Shown in pieces: positions 22,686 through 31,055 of a stretch of 64,000 nt of DNA. Each line of letters opens with the position of its first letter. Position 1 is the stretch's first letter. The stretch spans positions 7,677,501 to 7,741,500 of the forward strand of contig CP085629.1 in NCBI GenBank assembly GCA_024704175.1. The letters run 5' to 3'. This DNA comes from Paenibacillus sp. P25 (GTDB lineage: Bacteria; Bacillota; Bacilli; Paenibacillales; NBRC-103111). Under the pieces are notes generated by a model, which worked only from the letters and a program-made list of their open reading frames with translations, did no database searches and had not been told where the DNA came from. A program made the translations under genes and the position numbers.

Positions 22686-22916
22686 ATGATCCCCAAAAAA
22701 ATCGATCAACAAACGGTACATGAAATTAAATCGATACTCCAAAAATTGAATATCACCCATGCCCGTGTTCTTATTGATCTCGATAAGCAAACAGTAGAAG
22801 CCCAGGATGATGATTATTCAATCGATGATCTCTTGGAGGCGGCTGGAACGTTATCCCCTGAAAGAGGGAAAGAAGTGCTCGATGAGGTGAATAGATCTCG
22901 TGAGGAATGGGATTGA
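22686..22916 (+). CDS. Putative antitoxin of a PIN-toxin pair
   Basis: A 76-residue acidic protein (KKIDQQTVHEIKSILQKLN, then AQDDDYSIDDLLEAAGTLS) with a charged C-terminus (DEVNRSREEWD). I do not recognise a named antitoxin fold. Its role is inferred from size, acidity and a four-base ATGA overlap with the downstream PIN-domain gene, the usual toxin-antitoxin arrangement. The ATG at 22686 follows GGAGGG. The gene and its partner are clearly more AT-rich than the flanking genes, which suggests acquisition by transfer. Confidence 0.7.
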   Translation: MIPKKIDQQTVHEIKSILQKLNITHARVLIDLDKQTVEAQDDDYSIDDLLEAAGTLSPERGKEVLDEVNRSREEWD

Positions 22917-23317
22917 TGAGCAAAGGTTATTTACTGGATACGAATATTGCGATTGCGATCCTTGCAAGTGAGGATAGAGTTATTGATTTTGCTAGAAAGG
23001 CTTCCAATAATAAAATGGCTCTTTATTTTTCAACAATTACGCTATGTGAAGTTTTCACAGGATTAAAACAGGAAGAACAACTTCGCGCGGAAAAGCTCTT
23101 TACATCTAAGAGATGTATAGATGTTACATCGGATATTGCCAGAATGGCCGCCGATATTCGTAAAGATCAACGAGCTAGTGGTCGAAAGTTAAAAACACCG
23201 GATGCGATCATTATCGCGACTGCTTTGGTTAATGATTTAGCTTTGGTTTCTAGAGATTCTGACATGAACTTTGTTCAAGACGAACTTGGCATTCATCTAC
23301 ATAGATTGAATCAGTGA
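22916..23317 (+). CDS. VapC-like PIN-domain toxin
   Basis: A 133-residue protein with PIN-domain ribonuclease features: an N-terminal YLLDTNIAIAIL (first catalytic Asp), a central FSTITLCEVFTGL (conserved Glu), and LKTPDAIIIATALVNDLALV plus SRDSDMNF (C-terminal acidic residues). VapC toxins cleave specific RNAs when freed from their antitoxin. The ATG at 22916 overlaps the antitoxin stop codon; an upstream ATG at 22907 is possible. It is intact, AT-rich and followed by a strong terminator, so the pair is a self-contained unit. Confidence 0.87.
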   Translation: MSKGYLLDTNIAIAILASEDRVIDFARKASNNKMALYFSTITLCEVFTGLKQEEQLRAEKLFTSKRCIDVTSDIARMAADIRKDQRASGRKLKTPDAIIIATALVNDLALVSRDSDMNFVQDELGIHLHRLNQ

Positions 23318-23356
23318 TTTTCCCGTATTTTGAACAAGGTTCTTGGCTTTAAATTG

Positions 23357-23400
23357 AAAGCTGTCTGCTTCACAGTTTCTGTGATGCGGGCAGCTTTTTG
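23357..23400 (+). terminator. Rho-independent terminator after the VapC-like gene
   Basis: AAAGCTGTC pairs with GGCAGCTTT (one wobble), with an inner TCACAG/CTGTGA stem. TTTTTG then TTTT follows. It lies 40 bases after the toxin stop codon. Confidence 0.8.
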
Positions 23401-23562
23401 TTTTGGTTGATGCAGCCTTGATCAACAGGCAGGACAGCACAGCCGTTTCTCTTCGCCGAAAAATAATGATTTCCGCGTAAAACAAGACAGGAGCTGTCAT
23501 GGTATTGTGTTACATTTCTCGTGAAGCACAAACAAATAAACGAAAAGGATTGGTGAAGACGA

Positions 23563-23931
23563 ATGAACGAGCTTAATAAATTCGCTCAGCTTTATGCAGT
23601 GGTATGGAACGAGGCCGACCCCGGCTTAAGAAGAAGCATGATTGCGCAGCTTTGGTCCGAGGATGCCGTTCATTACACGGAATCGCTGGAGGCCCATGGG
23701 CATGAGGCGATTGAAAGGAGAGTTGCCGGAGCCTACGAAAAATTCGTCGAAGCGGGCGGGTTTGTGTTCCAAGCTTCGGAACAAGCGGAAAGCCACCATC
23801 AAGCCGTAAGGCTGAGATGGGAGATGGTGCCGGCGGAAGGAGGCAAAGCGGCGGCTGCAGGAACGGTCTTCGTCCTGCTTGGAAGTGACGGCCGGATCCG
23901 GTCTGACTATCAGTTTACCGATAACGTATAA
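23563..23931 (+). CDS. SnoaL-like/NTF2-fold protein
   Basis: A 122-residue protein with the small NTF2-like layout: FAQLYAVVWNEADPGLRRSM, the WSEDAVHYTESLEAHG pocket motif, and an end of GSDGRIRSDYQFTDN. Such proteins range from polyketide cyclases to binding or hydrolase proteins, so no reaction can be assigned. It starts at ATG 23563 after AAAAGGATTGGTGAAGAC and precedes the MDR oxidoreductase by 17 bases, suggesting the two work together. Confidence 0.75.
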   Translation: MNELNKFAQLYAVVWNEADPGLRRSMIAQLWSEDAVHYTESLEAHGHEAIERRVAGAYEKFVEAGGFVFQASEQAESHHQAVRLRWEMVPAEGGKAAAAGTVFVLLGSDGRIRSDYQFTDNV

Positions 23932-23948
23932 CGAGGAGGAGTCTCTTG

Positions 23949-24960
23949 GTGAAAAGCTATCACGCGGAAATGGGAAGGGGGCTTGCCGGACTTACCGTAA
24001 GGGCGCATGATCTGCCGGTCCCGGGACCGGGGAAGTGCTCATCCGGGTTAAGGCCTGCTCGCTGAATTACAGGGAGATGATGATTTTGTTCCAAGGCTTT
24101 TATCCGCTACCAGTTCGACCGGACGTCGTTCCGGTTTCGGACGGGGCGGGCGAGGTCGTGGAAGTCGGGAAAGGAACGACCAGGGTGAAGCCGGGGGACC
24201 GGGTAGGGGCCTCGATTTTTCCCCATTGGATAGAGGGCCCGTTCGGTTTGGAGAATGCCGCGCAGCTTGGCGGCTCGCTGGACGGGATGCTGACGGAGTA
24301 TGTCGTGCTGAGCGAAGAAGCGCTCGTCCCGATCCCCGATCACTTATCCTTTGAGGAAGCGGCGACTTTGCCCTGCGCGGGGTTACGGCATGGCATGCAC
24401 TAACATGCGGCCGGCCAACGGGGAAAGGGGATACCGTTCTCGTACTCGGATCGGGCGGGGTTTCGCTCTTTGCCCTTCAATTTGCCAAACGGCTCGGCGC
24501 GCATGTCGTCGCGACCACCTCTTCGGAGGAGAAGGCGGAGCGGCTGAGGGCTCTCGGCGCGGATCATGTGATCAACTACCGGACAACGCCGGATTGGCAT
24601 ATCGCGGTACGGGAATGGACCGACGGCAGAGGGGTGGACCGGGTAGTGGAGGTCGGCGGCGCCGGCACGCTGGAGAAGTCCGTTATGTCGACGGCCTTCG
24701 AGGGACAGATCAGTTTAATCGGAGGGCTCGCCGATGAGGTGCAAACCGTCCAATTTAATACCCTCGTTTCCAACGTATATTCGCTGCGGTCCATTGCCGT
24801 GGGAAACCGCACGCAATTCGAGGAGATGAGCCGGTTCATTGCCGGCCACCGGCTTCAGCCGGTCATTGACCGTGTCTTTCCTTTTGAGGAAGCGGCGTCG
24901 GCATTCGCATATCTCAAAGACCGGCCGCGTTTCGGTAAAGTGGTCATCCGCGTCGGTTGA
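23949..24960 (+). CDS. Zinc-type/quinone MDR-family alcohol dehydrogenase
   Basis: About 337 residues when joined. The GroES-like domain begins KSYHAEMGRGLAGLTVRAHD and continues VLIRVKACSLNYREMMILFQ. The Rossmann domain carries VLVLGSGGVSLFALQFAKRL with its GxGxxG-type dinucleotide motif. Two frameshifts (near 24020 and 24385) each fall in a G run one base shorter than the coding frame requires, a pattern typical of homopolymer error. The GTG at 23949 follows GAGGAGG. Members of this subgroup oxidise alcohols or reduce quinones and enones with NAD(P). A terminator follows. Confidence 0.85.
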
Positions 24961-24965
24961 ATGAC

Positions 24966-25003
24966 AAAACCCGGATTTCCCGCCAAGGGACGTCCGGGTT
25001 TTT
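24966..25003. terminator. Terminator between convergent genes
   Basis: AAAACCCGGA pairs with TCCGGGTTTT across a 17-nt loop and ends in TTTTT. The A-run on the other side lets it serve both the MDR gene (plus) and the peroxiredoxin gene (minus). Confidence 0.8.
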
Positions 25004-25027
25004 GACTTATTTTATAACCTATTTCTG

Positions 25028-25672
25028 TCACAAGTCTCTAAGTACCTGCAGAATCGTATCGGGCTCCAGCCGGCGCATAAAATTCGGATCAATGTGCGCG
25101 TAACGGATGATGGAGCTTCGGTCGACCACGAACGTTGCCGAAACCGGTAAAAACCAACGGCTTGAAGCGTTATATTCCGGTAAATGGAGGTTGAATTTCT
25201 CATACAGGCTCTTGAGCGAGCCTGTCACTTCATAAAGAACACGGTATTGTTCCGCCACCCGGCCTTCCGTATCGCTTGCGACCAGGAAGGTGAGCCGTTC
25301 CTTTTCCTGCTGGCTTAACGTGTTATCCGGGCTCTGCGGGGAAACCGCAATTAAAGAAGCGCCCAGTTCCCGAAACTCAGGAAGAAACTCCTGATAAGCG
25401 CGGAGCTGCAGGTTGCAGAAGGGACACCATCCGCCGCGGTAAAACGTCAGGATGACGGGGCCATTCGCGAGCTCCTCGCTTAAACGGATTTCCTTACCCA
25501 GTGCGTCCGTTAAGGTGAAATCCGGTGCAGACTCGCCGGCCTGCAGGCCGCGTGCGATCCCCGACTCCCGCAGGTAGTCGACCGACTGCAGCAGAATCTG
25601 ATGCTCCTCGGGCAAGCCGCCTTTGAACTCCTCTTCCCTGGCTTCCAGCTGTTTGCTCAAATATTCGCTCAT
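25028..25672 (-). CDS. Peroxiredoxin-like (AhpC/TSA family) protein
   Basis: A 214-residue thioredoxin-fold protein. After a helical N-terminus come GESAPDFTLTDALGKEI and LTFYRGGWCPFCNLQLRAYQ. This places a CxxC at the position of the peroxidatic cysteine; peroxiredoxin-like thiol reductases of this type remove peroxides. The C-terminal part (ATFVVDRSSIIRYAHIDPNF) completes the fold. The start at 25672 follows GGAGGCGG on the minus strand, which excludes 16 extra N-terminal residues in the longer frame. It is intact, stands alone and is convergent with the MDR gene. Confidence 0.87.
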   Translation of the reverse strand: MSEYLSKQLEAREEEFKGGLPEEHQILLQSVDYLRESGIARGLQAGESAPDFTLTDALGKEIRLSEELANGPVILTFYRGGWCPFCNLQLRAYQEFLPEFRELGASLIAVSPQSPDNTLSQQEKERLTFLVASDTEGRVAEQYRVLYEVTGSLKSLYEKFNLHLPEYNASSRWFLPVSATFVVDRSSIIRYAHIDPNFMRRLEPDTILQVLRDL

Positions 25673-25878
25673 ATGAATCCGCCTCCGTTTATCTTGTTCA
25701 CTGCAGAGCCAGCGTACCATCTAAACTAGACAACTCATGGCTTGTTTTTCGCAGTTTTAAGAAAAAGGGGCGAAAAATTCTCGTATACAGCAAGGGGAGT
25801 CATTGCCAAAGGTATGCAAGAGCGCCGTTATTACCAAGCGCAAAGTAAGGGAGGCATTTCCCGCGTGAAGAAGCGGAT

Positions 25879-26733
25879 CTACTTCAAGCCGCTCTTAAAC
25901 CCTTCCCGCCAGCTCGGATAAACCGGCTCCCAGCCGTACTGCTTGCGGGCCTTGGCGTTGGAAGCTCCGCGCTCGAACGGGTCGCGCCCCGGCTGATGCT
26001 CGGGCTCAGGCGCACCGATAACGGAAGCGAAGGCAGGAAGCCACTCGGTTCCGGGGGCCGGTTCATCGTCCACGATGTTGACGGGCCCGCTCGGCCAGCT
26101 GAGTGCGAGCAGCGCGGCCCTGGCCGCATCCTCCACGTGAATCCAGGAAGCGACACCGTCCGTGGCGGGCAGCTCCTTCCGATGCGCCATCTCCGCCATC
26201 ATGCCCTGCGCATGGTACCAGGTCCCGGGACCGTAAAACAGTCCGTAACGGAGAATGACATGCTCCGGCATTTCGGCCACCGCCGTCTCCAAGGCATGGA
26301 CGCCTTCAATGGTTCTTTTCCGAGGCGATGGGGCCATAAGATCCAAGGGAACTTCTTCTCCCGCCGGTTCTTCGCCCGGTTCGTAGGCCCAGGAGATGCT
26401 TTGTGCGATCATCCGTCTCACGCCCGCCCGAAGGGAAGCGTCCACCAGATTCCGTGTCCCTTCGATCCGGATTCTTGAATTGTCCTCGAAATTCCTGGCG
26501 CTTAAGGCGGTAAGCTGATGAATCACCACATCGGGGCGCGCCTCCTGAATCGCAGCGGACACAGCGTCCGCATCCAGTGCGTCTGCAACAACAGCCGCGG
26601 CGCCCAAGGCTTCAATCTTCGTGCGGTTCGCTCCGTTCCCCGTCATCCCGACTACTTCATGCCCGGCTTGAACTAGCGGCGGAAGCAGAATTCTCCCGAC
26701 AGCCCCGGTAGCTCCGGCAACAAAAATGTTCAT
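25879..26733 (-). CDS. NAD-dependent epimerase/dehydratase family protein
   Basis: A 284-residue extended SDR. The N-terminal nucleotide site MNIFVAGATGAVGRILLPPL fits the GxxGxxG pattern. Then come DVVIHQLTALSARNF and LRYGLFYGPGTWYH, where the usual YxxxK is not obvious, so it may be atypical. The C-terminus ends in a family-like WREGFKSGL. Substrate is unknown (nucleotide sugar or other small molecule). The ATG at 26733 follows AAGGAGACGAGACTT. The longer open frame up to 27114 covers the degraded plus-strand RidA remnant and is not credible. The gene is intact. Confidence 0.85.
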   Translation of the reverse strand: MNIFVAGATGAVGRILLPPLVQAGHEVVGMTGNGANRTKIEALGAAAVVADALDADAVSAAIQEARPDVVIHQLTALSARNFEDNSRIRIEGTRNLVDASLRAGVRRMIAQSISWAYEPGEEPAGEEVPLDLMAPSPRKRTIEGVHALETAVAEMPEHVILRYGLFYGPGTWYHAQGMMAEMAHRKELPATDGVASWIHVEDAARAALLALSWPSGPVNIVDDEPAPGTEWLPAFASVIGAPEPEHQPGRDPFERGASNAKARKQYGWEPVYPSWREGFKSGLK

Positions 26734-26797
26734 AAGTCTCGTCTCCTTCTGTTTAAGTAAGTGCGTTTGAGAATAAGACGGTTGACCCGCGGATTTT

Positions 26798-27076
26798 GTG
26801 ACCTGCGACTGTCTTGAAATAATAAGTTGGCGATTTCGAGGCACAGGCCCGCAGACGTTGGAGAATCTCGATGGCGTGCTGAAGGGATTGGGTGTCGCGA
26901 GGTCGAACATCGCTGAAATAGAGATCTTTCTGACCGAGCATTTCGAGCAGTGCGTCGTTCTGAACAAGCAGTATGTAGGTGACCATCTGCCGGCCGGCAC
27001 CCTTATCGGCGTGTCAGGAAGGATCAAGTCAAACGAACGGGCAGGATTGTTGAAGATTAATTCAGGCAAACAATAG
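26798..27076 (+). pseudogene. Remnant of a RidA/YjgF-family gene
   Basis: The reading frame contains TGPQTLENLDGVLKGLGVAR and SNIAEIEIFLTEHFEQCVVL, closely resembling the central part of RidA-family enamine/imine deaminases. It then reads GDHLPAGTLIGVSGRIKS with missing pieces. The normal N-terminus is replaced by unrelated sequence, the arginine motif region is altered, and no ribosome binding site is seen. I read it as a decayed copy, not an expressed gene. The 200 bases downstream (27077-27300) hold nothing I can support. Confidence 0.6.
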
Positions 27077-27329
27077 ATGATTTTGAATGGCTGACCCTTA
27101 TGATTTTTAGACATATGACTAATGAAACCACTCTATTGTCAGGAGTGACATTGTCTTTATATACTGATGTATATTTTGTGGTCAAAGTGAAACACAAACA
27201 ACGCCCTTCCGATTTCCTATTGGGGAGCGAAAAGGCTGAAAAGCTGCTTTCTCGTTATTTGGAGCTTTGTTAACCTTTTGGAACGGCTAAAAATAGAGTC
27301 CAACCTGAGAGAGGTACGACGACCAGCCG

Positions 27330-27530
27330 GTACGATTTGCAGAAAGCGATGCGTCAAGTCGACGAGCGCAGCGTTGTTCAGCATAATTTCTTCCTGCTCG
27401 CGCTACGGATCCATATCCTCAAAGCGCCCGTGTGTTCAGAAACCGGCGTTATTGATGAGAATATCGACTGTCAAACCCAGTTATGCGATAGACTCGGCTA
27501 GTTGACGCGGGGCTCCTCCCTTTGGAATAT
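27330..27530 (-). pseudogene. Remnant of a short-chain dehydrogenase gene
   Basis: On the minus strand the sequence translates as VDILINNAGF, stop, THGRFEDMDP, stop, REQEEIMLNNAALVDLTHR. This is the conserved NNAG region and following helix of a classical SDR, interrupted by stop codons. Neither end of the gene is present. It lies between the RidA remnant and the TetR gene, in a short zone of gene decay. Confidence 0.65.
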
Positions 27531-27650
27531 ATTCTTGATGTGAAAATAGATCCAGACTGCAATGGAACTAGATTCATGTCGCTGCACAAATAACGCGGCC
27601 CTCGCCTTGTAATCCAGGCGGGGGCTGTTTGACGTTTACTCCACTAAGGT

Positions 27651-28262
27651 TTAGGATGACTTTCCAGAAAGTGTGGAATTGCCGGTAGGCCAAGTGGAGA
27701 GCGCTTGCTCAGCAACAGACTCTAACATGTCGCGACTGAAGCCGGCCTTGGCTTGAACAGCCATACCGTGGAGCACCGCCAGCACGTATGCGACCAACGC
27801 AGCACAGTTAGTAGTCTCCGGCAGATCTCCCTCTTGCTTTGCCCGTTCGAAGCGATTGCGCAGCGACGCTTCTCCGTCTGCCCGCGCATTGATCAGGGCA
27901 AGTCGAATAGGTTCGGCCTCATCCGAGCAAGCCAAGGCGCCGTGGACACCTAGACACCCCTTGCGATCCGGGTAACGGGTATTTAATTCGGCCGCTTTAA
28001 AGAGGATGTGTGCGGCCACCTCCCGCGAGGTTGGAAGTTTCAGTGCCGCAGGGATGAAATCCAAGTATTTCTCATAATAACGCTCAAGAACTCGGCGGAA
28101 CAACGCTTCCTTGTTACCAAACGCTAAGTAGAGCGCAGGTCGTTCCACTCCGGTGGCCTGCGTCAGGTCGGTGTACGACACGCCCTCGTAGCCTTTACGC
28201 CAAAACACGCAAAGCGCCGCTTCCAGCGCCTGATCCACATCGAATTCGCGGTTACGTCCCAT
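27651..28262 (-). CDS. TetR-family transcriptional regulator
   Basis: A 203-residue repressor with an N-terminal TetR helix-turn-helix (AALCVFWRKGYEGVSYTDLT, then VERPALYLAFGNKEALF) and a C-terminal ligand domain of the type often linked to SDR genes (DRKGCLGVHGALACSDEAEP). It starts at 28262 after AGGTGATCTGACGG and is divergent from the SDR operon. Two near-identical palindromic sites lie in the shared upstream region, so it probably represses the operon and releases in response to a small electrophile or substrate. The gene is intact. Confidence 0.87.
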   Translation of the reverse strand: MGRNREFDVDQALEAALCVFWRKGYEGVSYTDLTQATGVERPALYLAFGNKEALFRRVLERYYEKYLDFIPAALKLPTSREVAAHILFKAAELNTRYPDRKGCLGVHGALACSDEAEPIRLALINARADGEASLRNRFERAKQEGDLPETTNCAALVAYVLAVLHGMAVQAKAGFSRDMLESVAEQALSTWPTGNSTLSGKSS

Positions 28263-28434
28263 CCGTCAGATCACCTATCTTTTTTAGTAACCGTAGGATA
28301 AAAAGGTTACGTCAAGTTTCGCACTCTACAATATCATAACACACGTTACAAAACGCTTCCAGTCCATCGGGCAATGACCTGCGTTAGTGCTCGATCGGCA
28401 AAAATTGTTCATCTAGTGACACAAAGAAAATATT

Positions 28435-28509
28435 GTAATGGCCATTATGTTATTGACAACATTTGCCTTCGCGTGTAACATCATTTTATGTAATGACCGT
28501 TATGTTATT
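28435..28509 (+). promoter_or_regulatory. Promoter with two TetR-type operators for the SDR operon
   Basis: A near-consensus promoter, TTGACA (28453-28458), 17-nt spacer, TAACAT (28476-28481), is bracketed by two copies of a 20-nt repeat, GTAATGRCCRTTATGTTATT. They lie at 28435-28454 and 28490-28509, 55 bases apart. Each contains the palindrome TAAYGRCCRTTA. The second copy sits about 9 bases downstream of the -10, where a bound repressor would block initiation. The divergent TetR gene is the obvious candidate to bind it. Confidence 0.78.
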
Positions 28510-28591
28510 CCGCCAACCACCCGTACGAGGGTGCCCAGCGACGCACAAAGAGGTTCTTTACTGCAGAAATTTATCTAAGGAGGTTATTCTC

Positions 28592-29353
28592 ATGCAGCAA
28601 TCATTGAAAGGCAAGGTCGTCCTCATCACGGGCGGCTCACGCGGCCTTGGCGCCACTATGGCTGAAGTGTTTGCCGATCACGGAGCGAATGTTGCGATCA
28701 GCTACTTGGCTTCGTCCGAAAAGGCGGAGGCTGTCGTAGAGAAGCTGAGGGCCAAGGGGGTTCGTGCATTGGCAATCAAAAGCGACCAAGCAGACCTTTC
28801 TTCCGCCAAGCTTCTAATTAACTCGGTGCTTGCCGAATTCGGCAAGCTCGACGTCCTCGTAAACAACGCTGGTATCGCGATCCAGGGCCAGACGGTAGAT
28901 GATCCCGGCTTAGACGAAGAAAAATACAATCGTCAGTGGCAAGTCAATGTCATGGGATCGATCGCAAATACCCGCGCAGCTGCACCCAAACTAGCGGACG
29001 GAGGTCGCATTATTTTTATCGGCTCTCGGCTCGGCGATTACGTCCCCTTTAGAGGAGTCGCCGACTATGCCGGAACGAAGGCAGCGCTGGTCGGATATGC
29101 GAGGGGCATCGCGCGTGACCTCGGTCCCCGTAATATCACTGTAAATGTCGTGCAGCCAGGCGTCATGCTTACGGATATGAACAAGGATGTGGCTAATCAC
29201 CTCCCGCCCCTTGAAACCTTCCTGGACATGCATCCAATCCGTCGCTTTGCAACCCTTGAAGAGGTGGCAGAAGCCGTCTGCTTCCTCGCTGGACCGCATG
29301 GGGGTTACATCACCGGTGAAACTCTCAATATAGCCGGCGGTATCGGGATCTAA
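28592..29353 (+). CDS. Short-chain dehydrogenase/reductase (classical SDR)
   Basis: A 253-residue classical SDR. The nucleotide-binding GGSRGLGATMAEVFADHGAN (TGxxxGxG type) follows VVLITG. The structural LDVLVNNAGIAIQG is present. The catalytic set is IIFIGSRLGDYVPF (Ser) and ADYAGTKAALVGYA (YxxxK), and the protein ends TGETLNIAGGIG. It resembles 3-oxoacyl-ACP reductase-like enzymes acting on small alcohols or ketones with NADP. The ATG at 28592 follows AAGGAGG. It is the first gene behind the operator-flanked promoter and is intact. Confidence 0.88.
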   Translation: MQQSLKGKVVLITGGSRGLGATMAEVFADHGANVAISYLASSEKAEAVVEKLRAKGVRALAIKSDQADLSSAKLLINSVLAEFGKLDVLVNNAGIAIQGQTVDDPGLDEEKYNRQWQVNVMGSIANTRAAAPKLADGGRIIFIGSRLGDYVPFRGVADYAGTKAALVGYARGIARDLGPRNITVNVVQPGVMLTDMNKDVANHLPPLETFLDMHPIRRFATLEEVAEAVCFLAGPHGGYITGETLNIAGGIGI

Positions 29354-29404
29354 GCGTGTCCGGCAGGCGCTAATGCAAAAATAAGCATGTAAAGGAGAAA
29401 GGAT

Positions 29405-30382
29405 ATGACTAAAAAATTCGGTGCAAAGTCAACTGCCGATCAGGTGCTTTCCGGCATGAATCTTAAGGGAAGGAGAATTCTCATTACGGGTGCATCTTCG
29501 GGCATTGGCCTCGAAACCGCACGCTCACTGGTCTCTCACGGTGCCAGCGTCGTCGGCGCGGTCAGGGACTTCGCCAAAGCCAAGGCGGCCACTGCATGGG
29601 TCCTTGATGCCGCGGCGCAAGGAGGCGGCGACCTAGAATTGGTCGAACTTGATCTCGCATCCTTGCAAAGCGTTCGCGCCTGCGCGGACCATCTGTTGGC
29701 GGGCGGCCTGCTGTTCGACGTCATCATCGCCAACGCTGGCGTCATGGCTACCCCGTTCGGTCAGACGGTCGACGGCTTCGAAGTCCAGTTTGGAACGAAC
29801 TATCTTGGTCATTTCGCTCTGATTCATCGGATTGAGCCGTTGCTTGCCGATAACGGGCGCTTGGTGATGCTGTCGTCCCAAGCTCATCGCGTCGCCGATG
29901 TTGACCTGGATGATCCGAATTTCGAGCAACAACCATACGACCCATTTATCGCCTATGGCCGATCGAAAACGGCCACTTCTCTCTTCGCAGTGGAATTCGA
30001 TAAGCGGCATCGCCATCGTGGCATTCGAGTCGCCTCGGTGATGCCCGGGAATAGTCTTACCGATCTCCCGCGCCATTTCACACAGGAAGACTTACAGGGG
30101 CTCTTCGAGACCGCCCGCAAAGCTCGCGCCGAAGCAGGTCTTCCGCCGGCGGAGCTCAAAGAAATCGCACAGGCGACCGCAACGTCGGTCTGGGCCGCAG
30201 TCGTGGCTGACAAAGACGAAATCGGCGGTCGCTACCTCGAAGATTGTGCAGTCGCACCGATCGATGACACACCTAACCCGTTTGCCGACGGCGTAAGGTC
30301 GTATGCGCTAGATGCCAACAAAGCTGAGCGGCTTTGGGCGAAAAGCGAGGAAATGCTAGGCGCGAAAGGTACGTTCCGATGA
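29405..30382 (+). CDS. SDR-family oxidoreductase (retinol dehydrogenase/WWOX-like)
   Basis: A 325-residue SDR with GASSGIGLETARSLVSHGAS at about residue 29, DVIIANAGVMATPFG and the catalytic FIAYGRSKTATSLFAVEFDK (YxxxK). It has the longer C-terminal region of the retinol dehydrogenase-like subgroup. It starts at 29405 after AAAGGAGAAAGG, 51 bases after the first SDR gene, and its stop overlaps the start of the next reductase by four bases (ATGA). The three are therefore one redox operon under the TetR promoter. The gene is intact. Confidence 0.86.
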   Translation: MTKKFGAKSTADQVLSGMNLKGRRILITGASSGIGLETARSLVSHGASVVGAVRDFAKAKAATAWVLDAAAQGGGDLELVELDLASLQSVRACADHLLAGGLLFDVIIANAGVMATPFGQTVDGFEVQFGTNYLGHFALIHRIEPLLADNGRLVMLSSQAHRVADVDLDDPNFEQQPYDPFIAYGRSKTATSLFAVEFDKRHRHRGIRVASVMPGNSLTDLPRHFTQEDLQGLFETARKARAEAGLPPAELKEIAQATATSVWAAVVADKDEIGGRYLEDCAVAPIDDTPNPFADGVRSYALDANKAERLWAKSEEMLGAKGTFR

Positions 30383-31010
30383 CAGTAATCGGCATCATTG
30401 GGGCGGGAGAGGTCGGCGACCAGATCGCGCGTGCGGCGATCGCGAACGGATATGAGGTCGTTCATTGCCAATTCACGAGGACCCGAGACGTTGAAGGACC
30501 TCATTAACGAGCTCGGCCCGGCAGGCGCGTGCCGCGACTGCGGCCGGCGCCGCCGAGGCTGGTGACTTCGGCGTCGTGGCCGTCCCCCTCAAGCTGTTCA
30601 ACGACATGCCTGTGGAGCGGCTCGCGGACAAGATCGTGCTTGACACGAACAATTACATGCCTTGGCGCGATGGCCATTTTCCCATGGTCGACTCTGGTGA
30701 GAAGACAGAACATGAGCTCCGCCAGGAGCACCTTCCTATCTCGAAGGTGGCGAAGGCCTTCACCCACATCCAAGCCTCGCGCCTATTCATTTCGAGCAGA
30801 CCAGCTGGCGCCCCCGGCCGCCACGCGTTATCGGTCTTGAGCAACTTTCCTGAGGCCGTAGAACTCGTGACGCGGCTGTACGATCAGTTTGGTTTCGATA
30901 CTGTCGGGCAACAGACTTATTGTTTCGCAAGAGCCTCAATAAAGGCGCGGGTCCTTCTAAAACAAGAACGGCGCAGCCGTTTTTCCTGGAGCAGCATGAC
31001 TCATGTATGA
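30379..31010 (+). pseudogene. NADP-dependent F420-reductase-like dinucleotide-binding protein, broken
   Basis: The N-terminus TVIGIIGAGEVGDQIARAAI has the GxGxxG nucleotide site of the COG2085-type NADP-binding family. The frame then shifts near 30460 (next frame reads ANSRGPETLKDLINELGP) and again near 30520 (EAGDFGVVAVPLKLFNDMPV). It continues through DTNNYMPWRDGHFPMVDSG and AFTHIQASRLF to NFPEAVELVTRLYDQFGFDT. After about 30900 the family C-terminus is replaced by unrelated sequence. The two shifts could be sequencing errors, but the lost end suggests a real deletion. Its ATG overlaps the stop of the preceding SDR. Confidence 0.7.
30967..30984 (+). terminator. Short hairpin terminator after the SDR operon
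   Basis: AACGGC, three-base loop GCA, then GCCGTT and TTTT. It is compact, but its position close to the end of the reductase remnant fits termination of the operon. Confidence 0.5.
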
Positions 31011-31055
31011 ATAAGGACAACGTGCATTGAATTGTCGCTTTCTCCCGACCTAGCG

